64,000 nt of DNA from assembly GCF_029867415.1 (NCBI RefSeq), contig NW_026705772.1:62001-126000 (forward strand), in the 5' to 3' direction. This DNA is from Vicia villosa. Lineage: Eukaryota > Streptophyta > Magnoliopsida > Fabales > Fabaceae. The position numbers and the translations under genes are program-made. Under the pieces are notes generated by a model. It made no database searches. It worked only from the letters and a program-made list of their open reading frames with translations, and had not been told where the DNA came from. Shown piece by piece: positions 10,521 through 24,314 of this stretch; positions within the stretch are counted from its first letter, which is position 1; every line of letters begins with the position of its first letter.

Positions 10521-11829
10521 CCAGTTGCAGCCGCCGCAAATATCGCAGCTGCTTTGAGCAAATCAGTCTTGGGCTGATAGTTGTCTTCGAAATCTAGCGA
10601 ACTAGTTTCATCAACTGAACATAGGGGATCACAAGTTCCAGATTCTGATGTCAAATCCTATTACCAAAATTAACCTCTTAGTATGTGAGAACCATATTCC
10701 GTAGCTTTGTAATAACAATACTAATAATGCACACAATTATTATCTGAATTAATTGTCGTGAATAAAACTACAGTTCCACTCCTTGCTAACACTCCCACAA
10801 GCAAATGCAAAAACCAAGTTGGGAAAAATGAAACATAAGCCAACTCTTTTTTTAGTTATATTCATGGTTTCAAGGTTTTTGGCATGATGTGGTAGATATA
10901 TAATGTGAGACTTAGTGCAGCATAAAGAGTTTTCATTTTTTAATTAATGTACCATGTTCTTACTGCATAGTCAAACTACGAGTTTTATTACACACACGAT
11001 GGATATTCTGTTTTTCAGTTGAGTACTTCGATACTCCTTCCTGCAATGCAAAAACCAAAATTAACATCGCTAATTGACAAATGAAGACCTTGTACAGTTA
11101 TAATAGCTAAAGATGAAAGTTCTATACATTCCTTGGTCAATAGTAAACATTACATTACATCATATGTTTTACCATTCACAGTTCAGAACGATTTATGAGA
11201 AACTTTAAATGTTTACTATGAAGGAAGTTGTAAACTAATTACTATTCAAACAAATTCTAAACAGGGGATGAACAAAAAGAGAGATAGATTTTGCGCTGTT
11301 CAGGTCATAAAAAACCAGTAAGCAATAGAAAACCATGTCAGAACTCAGAAGTAAAGGTATTAAGTAATAGAAAATTCAATGCATACATTTAGTTCAAGGC
11401 ACATTTCACATTTATTCCACAAAGTCAACTCCAAACGTGAACGATGCTCGAGCGATTTCCAATCTCTGTAGGAATTGGTCTAGTTAAGTGATTCATTACC
11501 AAATCCAACACCTGGGGAGATTTCATCATGCACTATTCGAATCTGTATGAAACATACATGTAGAAATGCACTAGTTTAGAAATAAATGTCATAAATTTTT
11601 CTATAATGCATTTCATCAAACAGTATATCAGCAATACACTTCACACAAAAAGTATCAAGACTTCAAAGTTAAATATGTTTTCAACTTGAAATTAAAGAAA
11701 AATCAAGGCATTGCAAAACATGGCCAAATTCGGTTTTGAAGAGGAATGCAAAGTTTAGGGTTTTCAGCAGAATTCGGGGATTTTTAGATTAGGAGTAAAA
11801 CTATTTGATTAGGTAAAAGGAAAACTCAC
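10521..11829. other. CACTA interior between the putative first exon and TRA1 exons
   Basis: Probably intron-like on the minus strand. The frame at 10654-10520 (S-E-S-G-T-C-D-P then a K-A-A-A-I-F-A-A-A-A run) is open into the TRA1 block but is not recognised. Nothing else is supported. Confidence 0.4.
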
Positions 11830-12055
11830 CCTTGGAGGAGATGAAGCTCACGGTGGCCTGAGGAAAACCGGCACGGTGGTTCCGTTTCAAACAGCTCCAT
11901 TTCAACACTGATTGAAAAGAAAATGGAGTCACAGAGCAGAAAAGGAAAGGAGAAGAGGTGGTGAGGAGTACAAAAACGTTGCTCGCTTGCAGTTAAGAGT
12001 TGTGGTGGTCGGAAAGTGGTGAAAGGATGGGTGACGGCGGCGGTAGGGTTTTAGA
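11830..12055 (-). other. Putative leader and first exon of a chimeric CACTA transcript
   Basis: This is a GC-richer island inside AT-rich DNA. On the minus strand it reads like a plant 5' leader (AAACCCTACCGCCGCCGTC near 12050-12030, then CT-rich). An ATG at 11900-11898 opens a frame MELFETEPPCRFSSGHRELH that reaches a consensus donor (AAGG/GTGAGT) after 71 coding bases at 11830. It lies upstream of the TRA1 exons on the same strand. The protein is not recognised. I infer a captured promoter-proximal exon; transcription is not shown. Confidence 0.5.
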
Positions 12056-12176
12056 GAATGGAAGGTTTGTCTCATCGTTCACGTGGGTGTATGAGGAAAA
12101 TATAAGAGGTCCAATCCTCAACCACAAATAAAATTTCTTAACACTTAATTTATTTCTCAAACTTAATTTAAAAGAT

Positions 12177-12268
12177 TAAATAAATATTTTTACACTCACA
12201 TTTAAATATAATTATTTATTCTCTCTATTTTAAATAAATATTTTTACACTCACATTTAAATATAATTA
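12177..12268. repeat. 38-bp direct duplication
   Basis: The same 38 bases occur at 12177-12214 and 12231-12268 (TAAATAAATATTTTTACACT... in both), offset 54 bp, inside the CACTA element. Confidence 0.9.
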
Positions 12269-13019
12269 TATTCTTTTATACTTAAAAAAATCATAGTCTA
12301 AATAATATGAATTCCTCAACGAATATTTGGTATATGCTTATATATTACATTCTACTCCTATATATATTAGAATTTTTATCCAAAATATATTTAATTTTTT
12401 ACTTAATACCCACGAAGATTTTTTTTAAAAAGGGTGTTTCTGGATATACATCTACGAATGCTGGGGGCATAAATGAAATTTTGCGTGGTGTCTAAAAGAT
12501 CTATGGGATGATGCATTGAGAAATCGTCAACCATATTTGGGGGTATTTTTCACGTAGTCGCCATTCCATATGGCGCCACCTACTTTTTAAAAAAAGTCAT
12601 TTAATTGCAGCAAAATATTTTAATATCCGATCTGCAAGTAAATTCGCAGGTAAATCCGTAAGTAACAGTAAATTCACGGATTATTGAAATTAAAAAAAAA
12701 AATTAGGAGGGGCAATATAGAATGGTCAAACATGGTTATTGGTTATTGAGGTAATATTTTTGAAATGTGAGTTACTTATGTATTTTTTTTTAAAAATTGA
12801 TTATTAAAAAAAAATCTTCAATAGTCATTCTCAAAATTTTTAATACCTTTTATTTTATTAAAAAATTAAGATGAAAATTTAAAAATAACACAATTCACAT
12901 TAAAACATTAATTAATATAATAATATTAAATAATTAACTATTAAATATAATGATTAATTTTTATAAAAAAATTAGACAAAAATTACTATTATTTTGAAAA
13001 AATAGTTAAATTCGTAGGA

Positions 13020-13330
13020 AAATCTGCAGGAATATTTCCTGTAGAATTACCTGCGGATTCTGTATAATGGTTTGGTTTTAATAAAATATATATCCGCAGC
13101 AAAGTTCGCAGGAAACTTTCCTGCGAATTTACCTGCGGATTTTGCATTAAAGTTTCGTTTTATGTTTGAAATATATAAATCGCAGCAAAATCCGCAGGTA
13201 TACCTGTGGAATTTTCTGCAAATTCTAGATCCGCAGGAAAATTTATTTTATTTAAGAGAGTCACAGGAAAATCCGCAGGTAAACCTGCGGAAATTTTTCC
13301 GCAGGAAATTCCGCAGGTAATACGTGTATT
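13020..13330. repeat. CACTA right subterminal repeat block
   Basis: About nine copies or near copies of CCTGCGG/CCGCAGG, the same motif as at the left end. A short isolated group also lies near 12628-12680. An 82-codon frame here is only the translated repeat. Confidence 0.88.
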
Positions 13331-13340
13331 TCTAGTAGTG

Positions 13341-13540
13341 TTGGACTTAGAGAAAGACTCGCTTAAGTGCTTAGATAAATAAGAATCGACAGGATTGACA
13401 ATAGTCCTCCTTTCTTTTGTCAGTAGTTCTTGTTGTTATTGATTTTTATCTGATTCGCCTTTTCTTTATTTCTTTTAGTTGTATTTAGCCGTGCTTTTGT
13501 TATTTCCTTTGTTTTAAAATATTTTTAACACTAATTGTTT
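13341..13540 (+). pseudogene. LINE piece 3 of 3
   Basis: It starts with the TTG duplicate of the CACTA target and continues the LINE 3' end: a few coding-like codons, then T-rich 3' UTR-type DNA. The 3' border is not sharp. Confidence 0.4.
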
Positions 13541-14202
<662 letters not shown>

Positions 14203-15049
14203 TAGAAATTTTACAAACAAATTAAGAGATAGTATTATAAATTATCAAAACAAATATAGCATACTCATTCATATCTCTATTATAAAAAAAAACTTTTCAG
14301 TTTATTAACTAATATATCTAAATTAAATATAAATAAAATACAATATTTATTCAATTAATTTAAAATAGTAATTCTTTTACTATAGAAACAACTTCTTAAT
14401 CCGATATTTCATTATTACAAATACAAATTGAAATATAATATTTAATTTTGTCTTCATTCTATAAGATAATATTTAGTTTTACCAAATAATATATTAAGCA
14501 GGCGGCGAAAATGAGAAAAATGTATAGAAGCTTGATTCATGCATTTTGCCACAGGGTAGGTAAAGCAGTTGATCATTGTCTTAGTCATTGTAAGATTCTT
14601 TGGCCAAGAAGCATTCATCTAGAATGATTGTTAGGGTTACAATTATGGATTTATTCGTAGGTGTTCTAGTTTAATTTTTATAATCTTATTTTAAAATTCC
14701 ATTTTATAATTTGTTGAAGAAAGTAGTAAACTCCTCCTCATTTTAATTATGCAGAAATTTATGTGATATTGTCCCATACATTATTTTAAGGATTTGATGA
14801 AAAGATTTAGATATATTATTTAAATTGATTCACGCGTATATGAGTCACTTGGAAAGAATGATATGACACATGTGAAAATGACTTAACGTTTCTTAAATTT
14901 AATAATTAAATCAATTAAAAATAAAATATGTTTCATTAACCTATTTCAAATATAATAAAACAGAGTAATATAAAAACATTAATTTTTTTAAAATCATTTC
15001 TTTAGATCGAAAATTATCACACTAATACTTGAACGCAAAACTAATTAGA

Positions 15050-15310
15050 TAGGTATCGTTGAGTACAATGAATGTGAAGGATACTAATATGTTTTTATTG
15101 CATCGGACTTTTGAACTCAGTCTTGGTTGCGATAACCATCTTATCATTTCTTTTGGTGGATTTTGTCGATATTTTCTCTTTTCTTTTGGAATAAATAAAA
15201 TTCGGTGGCGACTCTATTATATTATGAGCGTGCATTGTGCTAGAGTATTTTTTCGCGCTGAGACACATTTCATCTCTATTTTAATGTTGTGTAATTTTTT
15301 ATATTTGTAA
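15050..15310 (+). mobile_element. End of a Ty3/gypsy LTR with primer-binding site (remnant)
   Basis: AATAAATAAAATTCGG is followed by TGGCGACTCT at 15206-15215, then a GAGCGTGCATTG / TTTTTCGCGCTGAG stretch. In legume Ogre/Tat-type elements, as I remember them, the LTR ends just before a TGGCGACTCTG primer site and is followed by such sequence. No gag follows. The preceding 14201-15049 is AT-rich and without recognised content. Confidence 0.45.
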
Positions 15311-15359
15311 TTAGGATTTTATATTTTTATTTTATTTGTAATTTAATTTTGTATTCTAT

Positions 15360-16700
15360 AATTGTAAATTGAATCAACCCTTACACTTAATTAGATTTGA
15401 ATACATTAATTTGTTTTAAGTTTGAGCAAATTGATCAAATTGTAGATATATGTGTGCCTTGAATCACATGCTAGAAAGCTTGAAATAAGAAATTTTTGAA
15501 AGCTTATTAGAATCAATCATATGGCTTATTCAAATCAATAGTTCAATTTAAAATTTGGATTTTAGCGTTGGATTTGTGATTCAAATCAAGAAAGTGTGTG
15601 AGTTGAATGACAAAACACTATGATATGAATCACAAGAATGTATGACTCGAATTATGATTAAACAAACTTTTGTAAATCAACTATGATTCTAATTATATGA
15701 TTGCTTGATTCGAATCCAAGGTATCAAATCATGATCCTAATTAAACAAGTCATTTCTAAATTTTATCACCTTGATTCAAGTCATTCTTTTCTTTGATTCA
15801 AATCATAATTTTATGATCTATCTCAAATAAATTGTTCATTTTCTCACCTATTTTGTGTCTTACCTCTAGCACCTATATAATTAATTTTTGTCATTCTATA
15901 ATAAGTTGATCAATCATTGAAGTTGAACAAATGATACACCATTGTGTATTCTGAAAAATAATCTTAACCATATTTTCACAAGTCTAGAAAACCTTGATTG
16001 TACTTCTTTCACATGTTCTTTATTAAATCAAGTCTATAGAAAAACTTCATAGTATGTTGATTGAGTTAGAACCATTTAGGTGTTGTGTGAGTTTCTTCAA
16101 GATATTCAATCATCTTCAATCTTGTATCAAAAAACTCCATTATTGTGGTACTCAAATATAAAGATGTATTGTAAGTGACAAGGTACATTAGGAAATTTAA
16201 TGTTTTTTTTAAAGTTTTTTTGTGTGTATTAGATTGAAGAATCAATATTGTGATTATGGTTCTTGGAGACTAACTTGAAGACTTTGGTAGAATCAAAAGA
16301 AGGTAATTATGGAAAAAAGTTGAGAGTTTCCTAGATCCATGGATAGAATAAGGGCTTAAACAAGGAACACATAGAGTCGAGTAAATTTTGTTATAGAACA
16401 AAAGATCTTTAGAATTCAGTAGTTTGAGTATTATGCTAAAATAGAAAGAAAATACATATTTAGACCTATGTCGGTTTAAATGTTATTTGACTTTAAAGTT
16501 TCCAGCATTGTCTAAATGATCCGTTGTACCAAAAGTTTTTTATATAATTTTGTAAAATAGTGGAAGACCCCATAAATTTTCAGATTTCACCATTGAAGAT
16601 TGGACTAAGCGCAAAGCAAGGACAGTTGAACCATTATATGTCTGTTGTACAATCTCTATATCCCTTCTGTTTTAAATTTCTGCATAGTTTGCATGTTTAG
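15360..16700 (+). mobile_element. Putative copia (SIRE/Maximus-like) LTR remnant
   Basis: Many GATTCAAATC/GATTCGAATC-type short palindromic motifs lie between 15390 and 15820, followed by a TATA-like CTATATAA at 15873-15880 and then non-coding LTR-like text. The arrangement resembles 37250-37620, which sits next to a clear copia polypurine tract. No boundary pair was found, so the extent is approximate. Confidence 0.4.
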
Positions 16701-18429
16701 GTTATTTATCACTTTCGTATAATTCATGATAATACACTTCATCTGCTTATAGTGATTTATTGTATAAGTGTAGATTTGTGATAAATATAATCATTTGGAC
16801 ATTCTTTCTAGTGATTATGACAATACAGACTCTTGTTGGTTGATTGATCATTTGATTAATCAAATTCAATTTGCATCGTTTGTGAAAATTGAATCATGAT
16901 AATTGATGAATATCTTGTTTAAGAAATTTCATTATTCTTAGTTGTTATAATTCCTGATTATTTTAATTTAATGTGATATTCATTCAATCATGGATTTTAT
17001 AAAATCTCCTATATATTTCACTTTTGTAAGTAATATATATGCGCATTTGTTTGTAAAATTTTGATTTTTGAAGAAAATATTTTTGAGAATGATTTTTATG
17101 GGTATTAAACTCCCTTATGAACCATTTGATTCTCATATTCTCCCCTAACAGTGTATACCACCCTTCAACTTGAAATAACTATGAGCCTAATATTTGGAGT
17201 CAAGTGCTTAATTGTCTTTTAAACGTTTCCTGTAGCAAGATGACCACAAACATAGTTGATGGATACTCCACAAATTATGATGAGGAACATGAGTAACATA
17301 AATGAGATTTGTCCCTCCTACATATATAGAAGTAAATCTACGACTCCCTTGATTGAGTATGACTTTAAAATGAATGATCATAATATAATATGAGATATCG
17401 AACTTATTTGTTATTATCAAGTATACTCGGGGATCAAGGAATATAATATGGGACTATACAAGGATGAAACATTTTATGCCTCATATTCAATATAGTTAAA
17501 GGGTAAAAAGATAATTATACACATGATCATTATCATAGACAAATTATGTCAAATCACATGACATTCTTTTTATTTTGATAACAATAAAGTATTGCTAGAT
17601 ACCACTAAATATTCATAATATTAAATAGGTGATTTAATATTATTGTCAACGTTGAACGAATGATTAAATTAAATAAAGTTAATTTTAGTTATATATTAAT
17701 TTTATTGTTTAATACAATAACACAAATATAAATTATTTGATTGAATAAGATTTTATTAAATAAATAAGAATTTTACAATTAATTGAATTAATCGTGATTT
17801 AATTTAATTAATATTTTATCTAATTAAAAGTGTTTAATTAGACATAATTAATATTGAACTTATTTTTCTTATAATTTTTTTAAAAAAATCAGAGCATTAG
17901 AGTAGTAGGTGCTCCTTATTAATGATGACAACCAAATTTATCTTCAATAGATATCTGTAGAAAATACTCATAATAGATAGTGTAAAAATCTGCTAGAAGG
18001 GTATGAGTATGAGTTCGGATAATTATCCATTAAAATTAGTGGGTATGAGTGCGGGTATGAACACCTTAGTAGTCAATCCGCCCCATATCCGGACATCACA
18101 TATTTGTCTATTTTACTTTATATTATTTTATAAAAACGTATATCTATTAGTTTTTAAAAATACATCAATGTTAAACAATTACGTAATTTAACATAAATGT
18201 TCATTTATTTCATAATTCAACAATAACGCTTTTTAAAAAGTTTTTAATGTTATAAAAAACTTAAAATGATATAATATGCGAGTAACGAGTACTAGTACGA
18301 GTATTTACATACCCATAGGGTTCGAGTACGGCTGTCAAAATTGTTGCTCAAACGGATACGGACTCTGGTACGAGAATTTTTTCATACCGCATGTATGGAG
18401 ACAGATACTATAGTATCATGTTGAAATTA
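16701..18429. other. Unresolved AT-rich repeat DNA
   Basis: Frames at 17208-17420 (-) and 18003-18191 (+) have no recognised domain. Text near 17590-17640 (TTGCTAGATACCACTAAATA) recalls a copia LTR, and 17990-18420 holds GGGTATGAGT-like runs common in dispersed plant repeats. I cannot delimit an element. Confidence 0.35.
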
Positions 18430-18945
18430 TTACTACTAGAAAAACTACTTTTTATGACACCGATTTCACTTCACATATCAAAAAATCGAGGTACAATCCT
18501 TGGACGCGCCATGGTTTTTTCTTAAAAAAATATGAATTTATTCTGTCGGATTTTTATGAAAAAACGGGGTAAACTAGTTCAATGTACATGCTTCAAATCC
18601 CAATAACTTCAAATTTATGTTTTATTTCATTAAAAATGGAGCCTTCCTGAATATTTTAGTTTTAATAGAAAATTTATTTCATCATTTTTTATGAAAACTG
18701 ATGGATAAACTAGTTAATTGTACATGCTTCGAATCCCAGCAACTTTAAAGTATATTTTTATTTCATTAAAAGTGGTGCTTTCTTGAGTATTTATTTTTAA
18801 TCTAAAATATGTCATTTTTCACTTCAGTGTTGTTTTCCATCCGAGGTGAATTTATATATATATTGTACTATTCGGTTTCACTTTTCTAAGCAACACAAAT
18901 GAAACTCTAATGAAGTGCCCTTAACAAGAAAGCCCCAAACAACGA

Positions 18946-18998
18946 GAGCCGTAAATATATATCATCTTCAATACGAAGATGATATGTGTTTAGGGCTC
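18946..18998. repeat. 24-bp hairpin with 5-base loop
   Basis: Left arm 18946-18969, loop AATAC, right arm 18975-18998. 21 of 24 positions pair by Watson-Crick rules, two more as G-U in RNA, one mismatch. The stem top is TATCATCTTC/GAAGATGATA. It lies inside the GTT-rich element. It is short for a plant miRNA precursor. Confidence 0.85.
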
Positions 18999-19079
18999 CC
19001 GTTTCTTCTTCAGAGATCCAAATCATTTTCTTTCAATTCTTATTTAGAGATCTGGTACATCAAACATCACTACTCATAT

Positions 19080-19283
19080 TGTTGTTGTTGAGATCCAAAA
19101 CCCTAGAGATTTATCTTGTTGTTGTTGTTTAAAGATCTTTATGTTATAGGTTTATTGATGTTGTTGTTATTATTTAGACCCATTATTGAGACTCGAAATC
19201 TTAGAGGTTTTATATTGTTGTTGTTTAAACAGATTTATGTTGTAGATTTATTGATGTTGTTGTTGTTGTTGTTTTTTAGACTC

Positions 19284-19316
<33 letters not shown>

Positions 19317-19335
19317 CATGTTGTTGTTGTTGAGT
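19080..19335. repeat. GTT trinucleotide-rich tract
   Basis: Several runs of (TTG)4-6 are separated by short spacers with a repeated TTTATGTT/GATGTTGTT text. It is low-complexity DNA; a 104-codon frame across it is an artefact (Leu/Val-rich). Confidence 0.85.
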
Positions 19336-20679
19336 TTTATATTGATATTGAGTTTATATTTTTTGTGATTCTTTGTGCAACTCTCATCTTGTTCCATCGA
19401 GTTGAATTTATTTCAGTAACCCCTCTTTGAACATATAACCTATTAAATTAACTTTGGAAATAATCATATGAAAAATTATGTTGTATTAGAAACATATTTT
19501 ACACTTATTAATGATTATCTAGCATTTTGCAGCTCATCATTTATCTCATGATATTTTATGGTTAAAATCTCTCCAATACTTCTAGTTTCTCTTCAACTTT
19601 CTTTCATATTTGTTTATTTTTCAAAACATCAAATTTTATGCTTTCAAGAATAAATTAGTGAAAAAGGAAGTGTTGAATAAAAAACTTGAAACATTAAAGA
19701 GATTTTAACCATGAAAGAAAGCAAGAAGAATGATGAGTTACATGATGCTTCAAAATCATTGATTACTATAAGTTGTTCTTCAAATATAACACAAGTGTTT
19801 CATATAATTATTTTTTTAACCAATTTTAAAACGTTATGTGTTTGATTAGGGTTTAGTGAAATAACTAATCCATATTAGATTTAATAAACTCAATTGTGTT
19901 TTACTCGTTGATTTTATGTCTAAACCGGGGTGAAAAAGTGTTATACTCGTCGGTTGAAAGTCAAAACCAAGGAGAAAGGTGTTCTCGCCATTTCGAAATT
20001 CCAAAAAAGATATCTCTGGAGATCGACCCATACCTGAACACATTACTCGTCGGTTGTTTTTAAGTCGAGTTAAGATCCTAAAACTTTTTATTATCACTTC
20101 GTTATCTCATCTGAAAAATCAAAGTAAGACCTTTTTTCAACTGAGATAAAGATATTTTCCGTATGTCCATTGCTCTTCTACTCAATATATAAAATAAAGT
20201 TATTTTCTTATATTTAATTACATATACTTGAGTTCAATTGAATTTAATCTTTGGTTTGATTGTTTTAATCATGCTATATATTAGAATTGATTGACGAAAA
20301 TTGTTCTCTATTGTCAAGAAATGACACATTTAGCGGCGGAGTCAGAGAGGGGTTAAGGAACGCATGGCCACCCTAGTGCTCTTCTTAAAAAGTAAATTTC
20401 GTACTAGAAAATAATTGGCATTTGATATGAATGAATATTATAAATCAATGCTATCTTGTCCATCTATAAAATAAGAAAATTAATAGTTGTGGAAAATCAA
20501 AAATATCCTTATTTATTTTTTTGTTATCACATTAAAATTGTAGTTTTTTGGTTTTTGCACAATAAAGTTCTTAATTTTATTATTAAAATAATACAACCCT
20601 CATATTTTATCAAACTTATCAAATCTCTCTTCAACCTCTATTTTTTTTCTCTTTCATCACTTTCTCACTTCTTTCTTCT

Positions 20680-20683
<4 letters not shown>

Positions 20684-20777
<94 letters not shown>
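20684..20777. repeat. (AT)47 microsatellite
   Basis: About 94 bases of perfect AT at the left edge of an AT-rich minisatellite region. Confidence 0.96.
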
Positions 20778-21905
<1,128 letters not shown>

Positions 21906-22278
21906 TTTTTAACATTTTTATTTAAAATAAATAATATATCCAAATACGCGTAACCGAATTGAACTCGTACGTATGCTCAGGTTTGTTACTCGATAATTTT
22001 ACACAAGTAGACTACACCATGCACAACACTCAATTGTCTAATGATTATTGGAATGTACTCTCGGTTTTAATCAACTATCTAAAATCAATGTTTTCTTTTA
22101 AAAAATAAAATCCATATTGGGATGTAATTTGTCAGTCGTTTTAAATAGCTCTCCACACCATACACTTCACCTATCTAATTTGTCGGCAAACAAGTCAACT
22201 TATTTTTAATTCTTTTTGGTAACACTTTATTATGTTATATTATTTTTTATAACATATATTACGTATTATATAAAATAT
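21906..22278. other. Intergenic DNA up to the copia insertion site
   Basis: No gene is seen. It ends with the target site AATAT (22274-22278). Confidence 0.5.
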
Positions 22279-22826
22279 TGTTAGATAATTAGTATGATAA
22301 TCCTGGATATCTTCAAGAATCGTGTTCGTTCACTTTCCGAACAAAGTATTTCGACCCTATACTTGTCTGGGTTCACGAAATCTTTGCGGGGATAATTCTT
22401 GAAGAATCAATCTGTTTCTGACAATGGAGAACAGATCAGAATGTAGAGGAAGTATGTAATTTTCGTGTTCCAAATCGAGACCAAAAGACTCCTTATATAG
22501 GAGACCAATAATAGAAGCGAACAGACACACCTCTTCGGAAACAATTATGTCTGTTGGAACGGGTGCAACTATTCAAACGAATCGTTATGTCCGTTGGGAA
22601 CGGGTGCAACTATTCAAACGAATCATTATGTCCGTTGGGAACGGGTGCAACTATTCAAACGAAACGTTATGCCCGTTTCTATTATTCATATTCAATTACG
22701 CGTTTGGTTCGACGAGCGTGCACTCCGCACTACCCTAACTCGTTTCAAACTTAACGCATTATTGCATTGGCCTATAGTAAATCACATTACTACCAAAATG
22801 CATTGATGATACTAAAATCACCAACA
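22279..22826 (-). repeat. 3' LTR of the copia element
   Basis: 548 bp. A TATA box reads TATATAAG on the element strand within the palindrome-like CTCCTTATATAGGAG (22489-22503). Downstream on the plus map lie three tandem units of 40-41 bp (starts 22546, 22586, 22627), each with GGAACGGGTGCAACTATTCA. Short frames here are translations of this repeat. Confidence 0.95.
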
Positions 22827-23353
22827 AACTCTCCCCATTTTAGTATAATCCTTGATTTACTTTACAGGTATAACGATCAAACAAATGCATAGAAGAAAAT
22901 GTCTTACGATTGAATTTTCATCTTAGTACAAATACACATTCCAAATATTCGAAAATCGGGGTGTCATAATGATTGAACCCGTCAATCCATTTGAATATTT
23001 AAAGATATAGTACACATATGTTTCTTACAATACTCTACTATTCATACTTGACACTTTACAAGCCATGTGTCCTTATCCATTAATAAGCATATAGGAAGCC
23101 AAGTCCAAGCTTCTTGAAGCGGCAAAACTTCATGCTCACATAGGTGATCCTTTTAATCTTGTACCTGCATTTGCAATTTTTCAAAAGAACCATTAAGAAG
23201 ATATACTTCAACCTAGCCATCACTTGCAGGTCTGAGCACATACCTTGGGAAGATAAACACAATTGCTCCAATCTTTAACTATGATCTTTCCACATTGAAT
23301 TCTGCTTCTAACGCTGTATTAGAAGGGAATTGGGTATACCATAACTAATAGAT

Positions 23354-24076
23354 TTAAATGGACTTTAATCCCATCCCAATTACCGACTTCTTTACTAAGT
23401 CTCTTGCTAACCCCTTCGTCAAGTGGTCAGCTAAGTTTTGTTGCGACCGAACAAACTCAATAGATATCACCCCATTCATGATTAATTCCCTAATCATACT
23501 ATGTCTAATACCCAAATGTCTAGACTTTCCATTGTATATTTGACTGTATGCTTTAGCCAGTGTGGCACTACTATCACAACGGATTGAAATTGGTGATATC
23601 GGTTTAGGCCATATCGGAATCTCATATACCAAGTTCCTTAGCCATTCTGCTTCTTTACCAGCAGCAGCTAATGCTACAAACTCAGATTCCATCGTGGAAC
23701 TAGTTATACATGTTTGCTTTTTGGAAGCCCATGAGATGGCACCTCCCCCAAGCAAGAACACCCATCCACTTGTAGAGGATGAATCTTCAACATTATTTAT
23801 CCAACTAGCATCCGTATAACCTTCTAACACCGAAGATAATCCCATATATGACAATCCATAATTCATAGTACCCTTTAAGTACTTGAATACCCTAGTTATT
23901 GCATGCCAATGATGTCTACTAGGATTACTAGTAAATCTGCTCAACTTTCCAACCGCATAAGCAATATCCGGTCTAGTGCTAATCATAGCATACATCAAAG
24001 AGCCTATAGCTCTTGAGTATTCGAGTTGATCCATAGGTTTACCTGTATTTGGCATAAGCTTTTCTCCTGGATCCAT
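23354..24076 (-). pseudogene. Ty1-copia RNase H and RT C-terminus (240 codons open)
   Basis: Residues 15-55 (R-A-I-G-S-L-M-Y ... R-P-D-I-A-Y-A-V) are the RT connection region of copia pol. RNase H follows, with acidic residues D89 (GYTDASW), E130 (STMESEF) and D168 (RCDSSA) kept, plus H187 (SRHLGI). The frame ends naturally at L-K-S-I. It would degrade RNA in RNA-DNA hybrids during reverse transcription. The N-terminal part continues in another frame (24039-24314), so one frameshift near 24070 separates them. Confidence 0.92.
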
Positions 24077-24314
24077 AGAAGTACTTTACTGGAGAACAAT
24101 TTCCATAATTGAACTTCTTAAGTATTTTCTCAATGTAATGAGATTGCATAATTACAATCCCCCTATTCTCCCGTTTAATCTTAATACCAAGAATAACATC
24201 TGCTTCTCCCATATCTTTCATGGAGAACTTTGACGACAAGAAATTCTTTGTTTTATCAACTTGATTTTGGTCGGTGCCAAAGATCAACATGTCATCAACT
24301 TTATGTACAAACAC
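24039..24314 (-). pseudogene. Ty1-copia reverse transcriptase active-site fragment
   Basis: VDDMLIFGTD is the copia RT active-site block, followed by FLSSKFSMKDMGEADVILGI, a typical copia RT signature. The usual Tyr before V-D-D is Lys here (H-K-V-D-D). The frame stops at a shift near 24070. Upstream on the minus strand RT similarity breaks at about 24313. Confidence 0.9.

Larger units (their letters stand above)
8866..13340. mobile_element. Complete non-autonomous CACTA transposon (4475 bp)
   Basis: The two ends share a perfect 15-bp inverted repeat CACTACTAGAAATAC and are flanked by the 3-bp duplication TTG (8863-8865 and 13341-13343), the hallmark of CACTA/En-Spm elements. Both subterminal regions are dense in CCTGCGG/CCGCAGG motifs. 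No transposase frame is present, so it depends on an element elsewhere. Instead it carries a minus-strand gene-like module: a leader and first exon near 11830-12055 and exons of a TRA1/TRRAP-like gene near 10089-10516. Confidence 0.93.
18430..20150 (+). mobile_element. CACTA-like GTT-rich repeat element, right end not found
   Basis: It starts TACTACTAGAAAAA, close to a CACTA end, followed by TTTATGACACCGATTTCACTT. The phrase CTTCAAATCCCA/CTTCGAATCCCAGCAAC occurs twice (18590, 18728), and TTGTTGTTGTTG tracts follow at 19080-19340. The element at 40081-41401 has the same order: a TTTCATGACACGACATTTCA start, CTTCGAATCTCAACAAC repeats, then GTT tracts. So both belong to one family. TACTCGTCGGTTG repeats (19940, 20044) may be its right subterminal part. 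There is no transposase. Confidence 0.5.

Noticed and set aside
18946..18998. miRNA gene
   Set aside because: A loop of five bases and a stem of only 24 do not fit a plant miRNA precursor; kept only as a hairpin.
22546..22667. Three regular 41-bp repeats that might suggest a CRISPR-like array
   Set aside because: The repeats are contiguous with no unique spacers, lie inside both copia LTRs, and this is plant nuclear DNA.
22319..22826. LTR short frames (63-70 codons) as duplicated small genes, since they recur at 26955
   Set aside because: They recur because they lie in the two LTRs of one copia element and are built from its 41-bp repeat.
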